A DNA stretch of 64,000 nucleotides. It comes from Mesaphorura yosii. Taxonomy: Eukaryota; Arthropoda; Collembola; Poduromorpha; Tullbergiidae. The notes below the pieces were generated by a model. The model saw only the letters and a program-made list of their open reading frames with translations, ran no database searches and was not told the DNA's origin. Where the stretch lies: contig WIXG01000034.1 in assembly GCA_009869945.1 (NCBI GenBank), forward strand, positions 186,001-250,000, read 5' to 3'. The stretch's first letter is position 1. Every line of letters begins with the position of its first letter. Made by a program: the position numbers and the translations under genes. This document shows positions 52,064 to 64,000 of the stretch, one piece after another.

Positions 52064-55000
52064 TTAATTGTAACCTGGCGCAAGTCTTAACAGCAAGTTC
52101 GTGTGAGTTGCGTCCACACACGTTGGCTTGTGCTTGATAACAGTGCAGAACGTGTACTCATTGCGCGAGCATTTGGTGTGGCACGGATCCGCACAAACAC
52201 CCGCAATGCATGCCAGGTTCTCCGGACAGTCGTGGTCCTTGAAACACTTTGGAGTGCACGCAGGCGGTGATCCGAAGTATCCGGCGAGACAATGGCAAAT
52301 AGCTCGGTTTCGGCTCACGATGCACGAAGCCATCGTCCCGCACGGAGATGGATTACACGGATTCACTTGTCGACGGTTGACCAAACTGTATGGGCCCGGA
52401 TGTCCTTCGGTGGCATTTGCGTGCTCTGCTGAGCTGAAACATCTTTTCCTGAAACGTGTCAATAAAATTACAACTCTTAGTATGGTCGCTTCAGTACACT
52501 GGTGCAGTGGAAGAGATCTTAGGCCGTCTTACCAGGGCTGTCCAACATTCGGACACCAACAAGTCGCCCGGTGCTTCTTTGCTTCGCACCTGGCTTGGAG
52601 AGCACAAACGTGCTTGCATGGACTGTCGCAAACTTTGTGCAGACCACAGCTCATGTCATCGGGGCAGTCTTCATCGGTTTCGCATTCATCTCCTTCAACT
52701 ACATCGAACAAACATGTGATTGGTACAATCGTCCATTCATTGTTACACTAGTACGAAATGCCCAAATGCTTACATGGAGGCCTTGGCGGGAGCTTGGCGC
52801 AATTGTAATACGGATCTCCAGTGTAACCGGCCGGACAGAAGCAGCTTGGAATGTGCTTCTTAACTGCAGTAAATAAGCAGAGTGGAGAAATTCAGCACAC
52901 TAGTTGTGTTTCCGTTCAGTTTGGTGTTTGGTTCGGCGAACTTACTTATGCATTCAGCGCCGTGTCCACATGTTCCCATGCATGGCGACTGGCACTTCAT
53001 GTTGATACAGCTCTCCTTATCATCGCAATCACTTTCGTGATGACATTCTTTCAGGTGTTCCACTGGCGTCTTGTCTTTGATACAGTTTGTGAATCCGTCT
53101 CCAGAGTAGCCTTTCAGACACTTGCACGTTGGGGCGTCGCCTTCAATCACACACACGGCATTTCCAGCGCAGTGCACCGTGGAGCAGGCGTGGACGCATC
53201 TTCCTTTGACACAGGTCTGGTCCGATTTTCCGCACTCAAATGCGCTCACACAAGCTCTGTAAACAAAGTAACGAATGCACATTCAATTAGTTCCTCGACC
53301 TGTCAATTGGCATTTGTCAGCAATCGCAATCGGTATTGACCTGCAATTTGGAGGATGGCCGACGTATCCCTAAATGCAAAATAAGCAAAGATTAATTTGC
53401 TAGTTAAACTAAGGGGATTGAAAAAAATACCTGCAGACACCTACAAACAGGCCCGATTGTGGACTCAATGCACTGGGAGTTCACACCACAAACGCGGATT
53501 GGATCTCTTCCACAATAAGAACCTTTAATATAGACGAAATCGTGACTATCCATACTTCTAGCCCGACGCTGTCAGAAAAATAGACCCTATTTTCTTACCG
53601 CTGTTCAGTAAGCAGTTTCCATCGTCAGCCGCGTACGTGTTGATCTCACAGGCACATTTTGGCTTGTGTTCGTCAACCTCACACTTTTTCCAAAGTCCCT
53701 TGCAGAATCCTACACATGGATCTCTGCAGTACCCATTAATACAAGCCTCATTTCGTCCACAGTCTACGTCCAGGTTACATCGGGCAGCAATTTGGTCTAA
53801 AGAATCGGTCAATGACAATGATTAAAGCAATGGCTGCAGAATTGGAAGAATGACGTGTATTCAATGTTTGTCAACCTTCAACCACGGCTGCGCAGGATTC
53901 GAAGGCATTTCCAGTGAAGCCAGGCTCGCAAACGCAGGTCTACACTAGCAATTCAAGTATGAGTTTCAAAACAGCGTGAAGTTAAAACAACGCACCTTAT
54001 GATGTCTGACCACCCAGCACTTGGCATTGGACCCGCATTGGACATCCTCACAAGGGTCTCGGCATTGGTTCTCAATGCAAGCCAGCTCCGGTGGACATTG
54101 CTCATTCTCCGTGCAAGTGGAAGCTGTAAGAAAGAACGCCAATGAATTTGAGTCACTTAAAGCAGCTTACACGAAGCAAACATTCAGTTATGGCGGCTCC
54201 GTCTTTTCTTGACATTTTATTATTACTTTGACTGATTCAGCTACTTACGATCACTAGTTGGTCGCAATAAAGCGCTTACTCAATTCAGTGACTTGCCGCA
54301 TTAATTTGTTGGATTTACACACTCATTTTGATTTCCGAATCGGAGCAACCCTGTTTGTTGTGTAACTGATCAAGCAATAAATTGACCGTCATCAGCACCA
54401 GCTGTTAGTTGTGATAACGTGAAACGGTCGTTTCTTTCTGCCTTTGCACGGATGATTTACGTCGTGGCGTTACCCCTACCGCACAATCGACTCATTTGGT
54501 CAGTATTTGCAACAGTTTAGTCGGCGCAACTGCGGTGCAGCAGCTGGCAGTAAACACCTTACATGTTTCGATAGGCAACGGTCCGCGAAACATTGTAGTT
54601 CGCTTTGTTCAAACGCAATTTAAAGTCATCTGTCTTTTCTGCAACCGACCAACAAAAAGGAATCAACTGCCAACTGTCAATCATAAAAATAACTTTGTAC
54701 GCGATACGCGAACAGCGAACGTGTTTTTACGACGTACGCCCGGCTTGGCTCATTATGGAGTTGAGAGAAGATTCAAAGATACGATTCGTTTTTGGTCAAT
54801 GCGGCGAGACGCAAGAAGCGAAGAAGCTCAATTACAAAATATTCAAACGAAATAATTCAAGATTTGCATTATGATAAACTGCCAAGCACAAACAACAACA
54901 AAGTAGAGTCCTTACATTTACAGTTGTTCATTTTTCGTCAATCGAAATTAAAACTCACTCACCCTTGCAATTAAAGAACGGATCCCCAGTGAAGCCTTTC

Positions 55001-55890
55001 AAGCACCTGCAAATGGACAGGACAATTTAAAATGTGAACTACACAAATTGCGAATGATTGAAAACCACGAGTGAATAATCTTTACCTGCACACTGGGAAA
55101 TGGTTGATTACTTTGCACTCGGCTCCAGTTCCACAAATTCCCTGGCAGGGATCTTTGCACAAATTCTGTCCTCTGTTCAAAATTGGCCATGATTTGGAAT
55201 TGCTCTTACTTTTGTACTGTTTCTTAGCTTACTTGACGCATGCCAGATGATTTGGACAGTCTGTGTTTTGGGAGCAAGACAGCGGTCTGCATTTCGGAGG
55301 AGCTCCGACATGGTGCGGCTTGCCTGAAATTCGTGACAGCAGGGCGTCTTACTATTTAAAAATGTGCTGCCTTGGTTTTATGCTGAAAGCAATGAATACA
55401 TACATGCACATAGAACAGTTTGAGTCTGCTGGTTCAACGGCGCTGTGACATTAGAGCTCCCGGCTGGACTCCCGCTTTTGTGAGACCAAGTGCTGTAGTA
55501 GTTTTTGAGGGCTTTGGCGATCGGTTGTCCCCACTCAAACGGTGGCCCCTCAAGACCCGAGTCTTCACTCCTTCGCTTCAGGTTGTCGACTTCGAGACAT
55601 TGGCTGTACGGGCCACAGACTCCAGGATCTTCACACGGTGGAGCTATTAATTGTCGAAGAAAATAAGAAATTTATGTAATTATGACTCATGTCAGACATT
55701 TGGGCAAATTCACGGCACGCGATCGTTCACTGATAAGGATACGGTATAATGCTCAATACAGAGCAGCACCGACCCATGCAAAATGCAAAGGTAATGCATA
55801 AAAGAGCGAACCTTTCCCAGCGTGAAGTTCATGTGGGGCAGCGAGCATGAAGACAACAATGAGCAGAATCCAATTAACCCTCTCTTTCAT
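52064..55890 (-). CDS. Secreted cysteine-rich protein with dumpy/EGF-type modules
   Basis: Fourteen exons in coding order: 55890-55812, 55643-55404, 55323-55233, 55172-55086, 55006-54963, 54123-53996, 53939-53876, 53796-53599, 53522-53431, 53369-53341, 53276-52945, 52863-52774, 52698-52533, 52448-52064; 674 residues. The first exon encodes a clear signal peptide (VNWILLIVVFMLAAPHELHA). The rest is a chain of EGF-like modules alternating with the DPY-type cysteine pattern: GAPPKCRPLSCSQNTDCPNH, then CKDPCQGICGTGAECKVI, and near the end NPCNPSPCGTMASC with GSPPACTPKCFKDHDCPENL. This is the repeat grammar of Drosophila dumpy, but the protein is tiny by comparison, and I see neither a ZP domain nor a membrane anchor. 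It is likely an extracellular-matrix or cuticle-associated protein. Exon 2 contains a non-modular Ser/Asn-rich insert before VLCAC. It is divergent to the next gene. Confidence 0.82.
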
Positions 55891-58800
55891 TTTGGTTTCT
55901 GTTCTGTGGTCACGGTCCACGGTATTCCAACTTCCAATTTTCTTCCTGCACAAGAAAACGTTGTTATTTAGTTCCACTTCACAAAAGAGATCAGTTCATG
56001 ATTTTGCAGCACACAAAAGATTCTCGACTCCTGCGAATTGCGAATTCAGATTCTTTTCTTATTCTGGCACGATGCACCTTCTCAAGCAAGAGGAAATGGT
56101 TTACTCAATGTTTTTGTGGGTGACTGATTAAACCCTGCATTGCATTATTACCATTACTGACTGGTTAATTCGGGTTTAGCAGTGTAATGCCTGCGTATTA
56201 TGCATAATGCGAATTGTTCCACCTTTTTAGTCTGGCTCATCCCTCTCTTGTCTCCTTAATTGAACCGAAAAGATCTTTTGTATGACTTTTCTCAATGGTA
56301 AAAGCCACGGGGTTATCGCGCACTTACTTTTTGTTAAGGAAAACATGTTTTGCAAGCTTTTGTACTGCTTTCAGCACTCAATTGCCATTATCCCATTCCT
56401 ATTCAGCAGATTCTTCAGTATCAACTGACTACGACTGACTCCAACCACCTTTGGCACAGGTTTAATGAACTTTTTGGCTCTCACTACCATGGTGCATGTA
56501 GTTGCGACTGGCCATGGCCGTGCCGTGCCCTCCTGGCCTTTAACAATGACAATAATTAAAGGATAAAGCAATTCTGTGGCGAAAATCAGGAACGGGCGAT
56601 TTCATTAAGCAAATGCAGCCAAATGCCCAGAACAAATCAGTATCAGGCTTCCAAGAGAATCCAAATTGAGATTTGTCATTTGACTATGGTATATTCCATT
56701 AATATTTTTCAGTCTGCCAGTTTTCCCAGGTGAACACATCACTAGGGATTCGCAGCATCTTTCCTTTATGACTTTACATTTCATTCCGTATGTTTCATAT
56801 AATAAATGGCATAGTTTTTATTTCATAAGTTGGCTTTTGCGTTTTGAGAAATTATTGTATCGCATGGTCGTGTCTATGCAGAAGCTTCATTCACCAGGCA
56901 TGTGCGAGTTGCGATTTTTTATCTTAAAATTCGCGTTCTTATCCTACTTTACACCAGAGGCACGAAATTGAGTAATAATTAGCATTCTCCCATAGCGGTG
57001 GGACCAGTTATCGCATCATAAAAAGAGCTTTTAAGGTGAGATATTGGAGAAATTCCCAAACCCCAGATATCTGAATCAGTTGACTTGTATCGGTTTATGT
57101 TCTCCTAAGACGATATTTTCACTCGAGAAAAAGTACTTGTTTTGGCCTGGGAGAGAGGAGAGGGAGGAAATTGTTCTGGTGAAGATAGCAAAATATTTCC
57201 ATACTTGCCTGATGAATTTAGTTCCTGCAGCTCCATATTAGCAATCGATGCCAATTCCGTCAGTAAATGCTCTTTCCCGGACATGACTAACTGATAAATA
57301 ATCGAATAAGCACTTATTCTCCAACCCGGAATTTGAAGTCACTTTTCGGTGGCTCGGAGTCTCGGTTTCATAGTAAAATCATTTACGAAATGTGAAGTAC
57401 AAAACTCGCTCCCGACAATGAATTGCGGAAATAAAACATTTCGTAACGAAAGGAATTTACGAATATACGAAGGCTATGGGAGAATGCTAGTCCTTATTAA
57501 TGGCATAATATTTCATAACAGCGCAGCGTACTATCATTGCGCATTGTTGAAACGCGTGAAAATATGCCGTTGTTGTCGGTCGCTTGCACAAATCACGATA
57601 TTGCGTCCACAGCCCAAAAATGAATGTCAAGCGCAACCGCGGACGGAGACGACGGGTGCGGTGTGCGATTGTTTGTGACGGTGCAGCGCAGAGTTAGGCT
57701 CAAGGTGCTAATTAAGAATGAGGAATGCAGGCTTCATAATTATTAATTAGCTTCAGGAGTAATTTGAAAGCATGAAATTAAAATATAACGCTTCGTCTGT
57801 ACCATTATGATCACGATTAATTATTGCCTCTTCAGAGCAGCTACGCAATGAGCATTCAGGAAGTTCATCTTTCTTACTCATTTCGCCTGTCGCGGTCGTA
57901 TCTTTTCGTGTCCGGCGAAATCTGTTGGTACATTTCAGGCAAAGCCATTTCGGCATAGGCGCAGAGCCAACAAATCCTAATTGCCTATAATTATTTCGAG
58001 TAGACTTTCAGAGTTACAAAATCATGTCAGAATTTGGAACACCATTACGCAATTTAACATTTTGAGATTCTGGGACGAGCAAATTGCACATTGTGTTGAA
58101 TTACGAGTAGTATTTTACGATGCAGTTATGATTACATGTGTTACAAGTTACGGGGACTCTCGACAGCGCATGCAAGGCGAAGAAGAAACAAATGTCACTT
58201 AATTTCTCGCTTCAATTGTTTTCTTGTTAGAAATGGAATTGTCTGTTTACGGTTACACATCTCTCACTGCATTTACTGTCTTTTGCGAAGCGACTACTTA
58301 AGTTTGAAGATTAAGTGGCTACATGATTTTGAAATTGGAACTGAGGAGGTGGTGAATGACATACTAGAAAATCGAGACAGCGAAAAGGCGTGTCAGTGTT
58401 CAGAGTTCGAGTGTTTGAGAACTGTAACGTAACTGAGAAAGAAATGTGCGCAGAATTTCTGCCAATAAGCACTTTTGTCTGGCTGGCTGGCTGGCTGAGA
58501 CAGTCTCGGGCTCACTTCTCACTGTTCTTACAATTCTAACAATTAATCACATCTGTTGTTCTAAGAAATGACGCCCGACGGGATTCGTGAGACGAATGTC
58601 AATATTCAGAGGCAGATGCTTGTATCAATTTATTCTCAGCCATCATTTCTGCCGTCGCGGATCATTAACCTATCTTTAGCATTTCGCAAGCGGCGCGGTA
58701 AACAAGTTCAGCTTCATGTCAAACTCATGAAGTCGAATCGAAGATTTGAATCTTCAGTGGATGGTCTTGAATCTTGAGTCCTGAATGGAAGCCGAGTCGA

Positions 58801-59781
58801 AGTACTTAGCCATGCTTTATTGCTATTGCTATTACTTGTTTGCTTGTAGTTGTAAGTACATTGTTGCGAAAAGCCAGCTCGATATTAGTATTAGCATGAA
58901 TGCGCACAATGATTCATTATTCGTGAGACGTGAGACAATACAACACAATATGAATTACAATATCGTGTTTACTCAATGATAATTATAACAATGATCAACT
59001 CAATGGGCACTCTCGAATTACGAGAGAAGCCATTCACATGCTGACATTGGCATTGCCCTTTGTCGAGCTCGGCGGCAACAGTCAAGACGCACAAGCATAT
59101 CGACACTCGCTGAAATAATAACAATAATTTGCATCTCATCTTTGGGCTTGGGCTGCGACTTTGACTGGGCGTGATTGCAAAATGATGAGATCGACTGTCC
59201 AAGATGCACTGAAATGTAAACAAGTTTTACAACGTGTGATGTGTGATATTTGCAGCTGATTCTGTTGCAAACTCTCCGATACAATCTGAATTGAAATGTA
59301 CCTGGTTTTATGTGCATTTGTGCAGCGTCTTGAACGGATTCACAGGTGATGTGAGAGATGAGACTCAAGCTGCAGCTTCTCATGCGAATTTCTGGGTACA
59401 TTTGGTAACGTAGTCGTAGTTGTAACTTGTAAGTTAAGTTGTGCTTTTAGAGCGAGGGACAAGATGAGACCGAGACAGACTTTTTGAAAGATTCTTCTTA
59501 ATCACGAAAGAAACGTGTTTAGAGCATAATCGTCCTTCTTTCAGTGCTGATGCTGGTGCATTACGCTGAGTAGAGATTGGCTTCGTAACAAAGATTAACT
59601 TTGTTACTTGACGTATTGTTTCTGAGTTAATAATGTAAAGCGTCAGGCGTGCTTTGCTTTAACTTTTCCATCGTGCGAGAGATTAGTTTCTTGTCAAGCC
59701 AGGGTCTGGCATTACCTGAGCTTGTGACACATTTACATACTAATCAAGAGTTAGCGGATTAAGGCTGAAGTTTACACCAAA
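55891..59781. other. Spacer between two divergent secreted-protein genes
   Basis: About 3.9 kb with no exon I can support; expected to contain the promoters of both flanking genes. A short (CTGG)4 microsatellite lies at about 58479-58497. Confidence 0.55.
58479..58497. repeat. (CTGG)4 microsatellite
   Basis: Four tandem copies of CTGG (58479-58494) plus a partial one. No gene is adjacent. Confidence 0.75.
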
Positions 59782-62700
59782 ATGAGAATGGGATCCTCGT
59801 TCCATGTGATACTGGCATTGGTGAACCTGCTCCTTATTGTGATAGTGACTCCTAGCTATGGGTTTCCGTTTCCAGAAGAGAATTCAGGTACGTGAATTTG
59901 ACATTTGATTCTTGCTTTGCTTTGAAGCCTGATGCAGTAGAATGTAGAAGTTTAAAGAACTCCAATTAGCGGCTCTTGCTGTGATTTAATGTTTATGGCG
60001 ATCCTGGCCTGTGTCGTTTCTGCTTGAGTTGCACAAAGGGAACCGTGCTAAAACGCTAAAAGTCCCGTTCATATTTCACACGCTAATTGCTAATTAGTGC
60101 TAATAAGACACTTTAAGTGTTTGTTTACGTACACTTTAGACATTAGCTGCAAAATCAACGGTGTAATTACATCACGTTTTCATCTCTTCATATTTTACTT
60201 TGTTACAGATCTCTGCCACAGTGCGACATGTGGGCTAGGAGCAACCTGCTCTCAAGTTTCGAATCTCATCGTTTGCACTTGCCTGGACGGGTATGAAGGA
60301 GACGCGTTCAAAGAATGCATTCCAGCGTCAACAACAGTTTCCAGTCAGCCATCGCCATCTTTGCCGGCTACAACGTCCCAAACAACGACGACTGTCGCGA
60401 GCACGACTCCAACGGCTACTCCAAGCTCAACCACCACGACCAGAGCATCGACTACGACCGCGACTGCAGGTAAAGGAAGCAATAAATCTTAGTCTTGCTA
60501 CAATTCCTCCGCGCGACAGTTGCATGTTGCAGTTAAATTAGGTTTGACACTTAACAACGGCGCAACGTGACGCCACAATTGACAAGACGAGAATAGTCTG
60601 AGAATTGTCACTGGCATTGTCATTGCCATTGCATTTTGCTCGGCTTTTTTCGCAATTCATTATTGTATTGTTCATGTCGTGTCGCACAATTTGTCCTTCT
60701 GGTACTCATGTTCATGTTATGCATCTTCTTACTTACGCTTACATTACTGGCTAAAGCACAGTCGCAGCGTGGCAATGCAATTATGGATTCGTGGATTCAT
60801 TCAGGTATGAAAATATTATTGCAAAATTGAAAACGGTACAAAAATAAATTGGAGTATCGTCGCAAAGTTTCTTGGTTCTTCATCTCAAGTCAAGTACGCC
60901 TTCATTGCAGAGATTTCAAATGACTTCTTCACTCCGACCGCAAAAATGTGCGTTAACCAAATTAGTTGTAAAAAGCGTTACACTAGGCTTGCGCCATCGC
61001 TAAGTCATGCCACGGAGTGTCTTAGTCGAGGATAGTTTCAGCTTGGCAGAAGCTGAGCTGCAGATGAGCTTGAGCTGAGCTTGATGGGATGAATTGGCAA
61101 AAAATATGGGAAATGCATTTCTTGATGCAATTGCGAATGTAGGTTAGCAGTTGAGCGTGTAAAATGTTGAAATTGTCATTGCGAGGAGTCAGGCCATGTA
61201 ATTATGGAGCACCAACATGCAATCGGCGAATTATGGCAATATGGCTTGCAATTAGCGTTAGCCGAGAACACGGAGCGCATTTCTTACTGGTTCACGAGGG
61301 GATCCTGATGATCGCTTCTGTTTTTTAGGTCCCGTGGCGGTGACTTCGGAGACACTGTTCAACATCCCAGTAAAAACCCAAACTTATCATGAAGTAACCA
61401 GAACTGAAGCTCCCGTGCAACAGCAGCATACGAGACATCAGCAGGTTTCGGCTGTTGTAACAGAGGATTCACTGCTCAAGCAGTACCCTTCGGCTCCGCC
61501 AACTCTCTCCCATTATGCTCCGACGTTTCAGCAAAAACTCCATGCACAACCAGTACAGTTCGGGAGTGGAGGACATTCCGGGCCGTCGTCACAATCCTAC
61601 GATCCTGTAATGCAGCAGCACATGGTAAATTCCCATCATGGAAGCCAATACAATCAAGAGCAGCAGCAACTCACCTTGTTTGATGGAACACGCACACGGG
61701 AGAGGCCACAACAACAGCAGCAACCTCAAAGTCACCTGGGCCCAATTAACGGCGACGACGCCAACGAAAAATATTACTACCACGATAACGTACACCAGCC
61801 TGCGCCTGCACACAATAGAAACAACTATCAAGGCAGCGGCGGCAGCAGCAGCAATTCCGCTACGGCGAAGTTCGGCTCGAATTCTGGCAGCTACAATCTT
61901 CCGTTTAATACGCACGACCACGGCCAGGGCCACGGCACTCAGCAGAGCAATAACCACGGATCGCAATCCGGCCACGGCCATGTGAGTTCATTTGGAAATT
62001 CCAAGGGAGATATGGGCTCCATTGTTGCTAGACCTATTCAGGATTACAACCGTCGTCCAATTCTGGGTGGAAGTGGAAACGCTAACCGATACCCAATCTC
62101 CAGCAGCAACGACGACAATAACGCGGGACTTGAAGATGAAAACGGCGACGACGAGATGAGAGACGCCACATTCATCAAAGACCCACTCGGGAAGTACGAA
62201 AAGTGTCATTCAGTGAATAATATTGTCGTTTGTGCCGATAATACAAATGCTGGATCTGAAAGCAATGGTAAGTGAGTAAAGTAAAGCTTCGATATATGCG
62301 AATGAAGAAACCTGACTTCATAAACTTATTTTGGTGATTTAGCGAAAAGTGAATTTAAACACCAACATCACGTTCCAAGTGCAACCCAAAAGCCTTTGGA
62401 AACCCGAAGGATAGATTCAAGACCCGCCGGTTCCAATTCGAACAATTATGGCACGGGTCAGTCAAGAATACCGATCTTTCCTCCTTTGCCAGTCAGCTCA
62501 GACCGTATCAACCAGAATTATCAACAGACTGACCAGCAATCGACTTACTACCCAAGCAGCAGATACCCGACGGAGTCAAGTACGAATTCCCATTCCAGTT
62601 ACTTGGAGTCTCAGTTTCCTAAGCGCAGTCCAAGCCCAATTCCACACCCGGTTTCAGTAGGCTCCACAACAGTAAAGGATCCTGCGCAAAACAGCATGTG

Positions 62701-63109
62701 TCAAAGATTCTGCGGAGAAGGATCGGTTTGCCGAATAGTTCTCGACCGGCCAGTTTGCGGTTGTCCAGAAGGTGAGTAAGCGAGTCAGCGGCAATGTACC
62801 CCAAGAATCAAGCAAGGCAATGTAATATTATTTTGAACTTGTGTTTCAGGTCACACTGGCGATGCAACAGTTCGATGCACTCCGATCTTGAATTCGAAGT
62901 ATGATACAAAGAGCTGTCAACGCCATACCGACTGCCCACAGACGGAAGTTTGCCATCAATCTCGCTGTGCGGACCCCTGCGACGAGTCTGCCCGAACGTC
63001 TAGAAGTAATCGCTGTGGTTTTAATGCAGCCTGTCGAGTCATTGAGCATACGCAGCTGTGTAGCTGCGTGGATGGATTCAATGGAAATCCGTACCTCGGC
63101 TGCACATAG
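59782..63109 (+). CDS. Secreted EGF/dumpy-module protein with long Gln/Asn/His/Gly-rich linker
   Basis: Five exons: 59782-59887, 60209-60469, 61329-62267, 62343-62771, 62850-63109; 664 residues. A signal peptide (FHVILALVNLLLIVIVTPSY) is followed by one EGF-like module (LCHSATCGLGATCSQ ... CTCLDGYEGDAF). Then come a Thr/Ser-rich mucin-like stretch and about 400 residues of low-complexity Gln, His, Asn, Ser and Gly. The C-terminus returns to two disulfide modules: CQRFCGEGSVCRI ... CGCPEG, and a DPY-like CQRHTDCPQTEVCHQSRC leading into CGFNAACRVIEHTQLCSC. There is no membrane anchor. The end modules resemble those of the gene at 52064-55890, with which it is divergent. Most exon borders fall after the first base of a codon. 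AATAAA at 63274-63279 is the likely poly(A) signal. Confidence 0.82.
61400..62100 (+). repeat. CAG/CAA-rich low-complexity coding tract
   Basis: Exon 3 of the secreted EGF-module gene contains repeated CAGCAGCA/CAACAGCAG words encoding Gln runs, mixed with His-, Asn- and Gly-rich segments (for example HDHGQGHG and SGHGHV). The minus-strand open frame here is a shadow of this composition. Confidence 0.75.
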
Positions 63110-63832
63110 TTAAACGACTGCAGAGATATAATTACGAGTCTTTGTGTGCTTTGTGAGTTTGGAGGAATGCAGGGGTTAATCATTAGTAATTTATTGTTAT
63201 TTAATCAAATGTTGACTAATTTTAAAAGAATGATGTACGGTGAAGCATTCGATGTTGACGGTTGAGAGAAATCAATAAAACAATGTCTGTGATCTTAAAA
63301 GTCATTAAAATTATCACTTGTGTCTAGTGGCTTTCCTGTCGTAAATTTCTGCGAATCAGAGCATTGGTACTGTGGTATCTGAGAATTGTAAATTCTATTT
63401 TTGCAATTTTTCAATTTTCTTATCAACGTCATCCCCATGCTGTCTTCCGTTTTTGTACGAATTCAGTTTTTATGGTATTAACTTATTGCCAAGGCGGGCG
63501 CCATTCATATGACGAAGCAAACGATCTTGACGTGTTACAGTCACGGAAACTCTAGAACTCTTTCGTCTCTACTGTGCCTTCATTTGTCCTGGAAAAGGAG
63601 AAGACAAGGAGTGTCATTCATCTTTCTGCCTTCGTGCTGCGAAGTTGAACTACTGAAAGACAAAAGCTCTTCTCAAATGGTGAAACTCATTCAAAACCGC
63701 ATTAATTTAAACGTTCTTTGATGATTATCAGAGTCGTTTAGTTAACTTCTTGTTAAAGCCCCATATCTTAACTTGAAAACTTGACAAAGTGATTGGAAGT
63801 TCTAGGAAGATTGTGCAAGCGAGGTTACGAAC
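63110..63832. other. Spacer between two secreted-protein genes
   Basis: Apart from the poly(A) signal of the upstream gene I see no feature; the right half should hold the promoter of the next gene. Confidence 0.5.
63274..63279 (+). promoter_or_regulatory. Poly(A) signal of the EGF-module gene
   Basis: AATAAA 165 bases after the stop codon at 63107-63109. Confidence 0.65.
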
Positions 63833-63941
63833 ATGGGCAAGCATACGAGCAAAATTATTACTCCGTTCCTGATACTCATCCTCGTTTTAGTGGGCACTGG
63901 AGAATCGACGATTTGGAGTGATCCTGAATCTCCTGAAGCAG
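63833..63941 (+). CDS. First exon of a secreted protein, cut by the window edge
   Basis: ATG at 63833 opens a 36-codon exon beginning MGKHTSK, followed by a strongly hydrophobic signal peptide (IITPFLILILVLVGTGES) and a short acidic stretch. It ends at a GTAAGC donor (63942) after the first base of a codon. That arrangement (signal-peptide exon ending in phase 1) is the same as in the two secreted genes to the left, so this is probably a third member of the cluster. The domains lie beyond the window. Confidence 0.6.
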
Positions 63942-64000
63942 GTAAGCCTCGACTCACGTTAAACCAACTTACAAGGCATACAAGGGAGATGATAAGAGAT

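Noticed and set aside
61589-61981. Hydrophobic 130-residue open frame on the minus strand
   Set aside because: Shadow of the Gln/Asn/His-rich coding exon on the plus strand.
1-64000. Mobile elements, virus-like elements and CRISPR arrays
   Set aside because: No transposase, reverse transcriptase or capsid-like frame, no long terminal repeats and no regular spacer-repeat array were seen; short diverged remnants could escape reading by eye.

Overview
This is eukaryotic genomic DNA with spliced protein-coding genes, mostly short introns (about 55-120 bases) with GT-AG borders, and long gene-free stretches on the left. The proteins point to an arthropod: a klingon-type immunoglobulin cell-adhesion protein, a black-type (insect aspartate/cysteine-sulfinate) decarboxylase, and secreted proteins built from dumpy-type disulfide modules. 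The compact introns would fit a small-genome hexapod such as a springtail, but the species cannot be fixed from the sequence.

Layout. Positions 1-17577 hold no gene I can support. Positions 17578-24243 (+) carry nine exons of a klingon-like protein whose 5' exon is not visible. A 5 kb gene-free stretch follows, then a tRNA-Val(TAC) gene with a 13-base intron (29301-29386). A housekeeping block comes next: cytoplasmic tryptophanyl-tRNA synthetase (-), YIF1 (+), HDAC8 (+), two tandem genes for a multi-pass membrane protein family I do not recognise (+), and NFRKB of the INO80 complex (+). To its right lie a small putative secreted protein (-) and the PLP decarboxylase (-).

The right end (52064 to the window edge) is a cluster of secreted cysteine-rich genes: a 14-exon dumpy-module protein (-), a divergent EGF/dumpy-module protein with a long Gln/Asn/His/Gly-rich linker (+), and the signal-peptide exon of a third secreted protein (+) cut by the window edge. 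The cluster and the neighbouring decarboxylase (beta-alanine supply for cuticle tanning in insects) could share a cuticle or apical extracellular-matrix theme; that is inference only.

Exon models were assembled by hand from splice signals and reading-frame continuity. In every multi-exon gene complete in the window the exon lengths sum to a multiple of three; the splice sites have not been checked against transcripts. The strongest candidate for something undescribed is the tandem pair of six-pass membrane genes at 37065-40761, which share intron phases and topology although their sequences have diverged widely.
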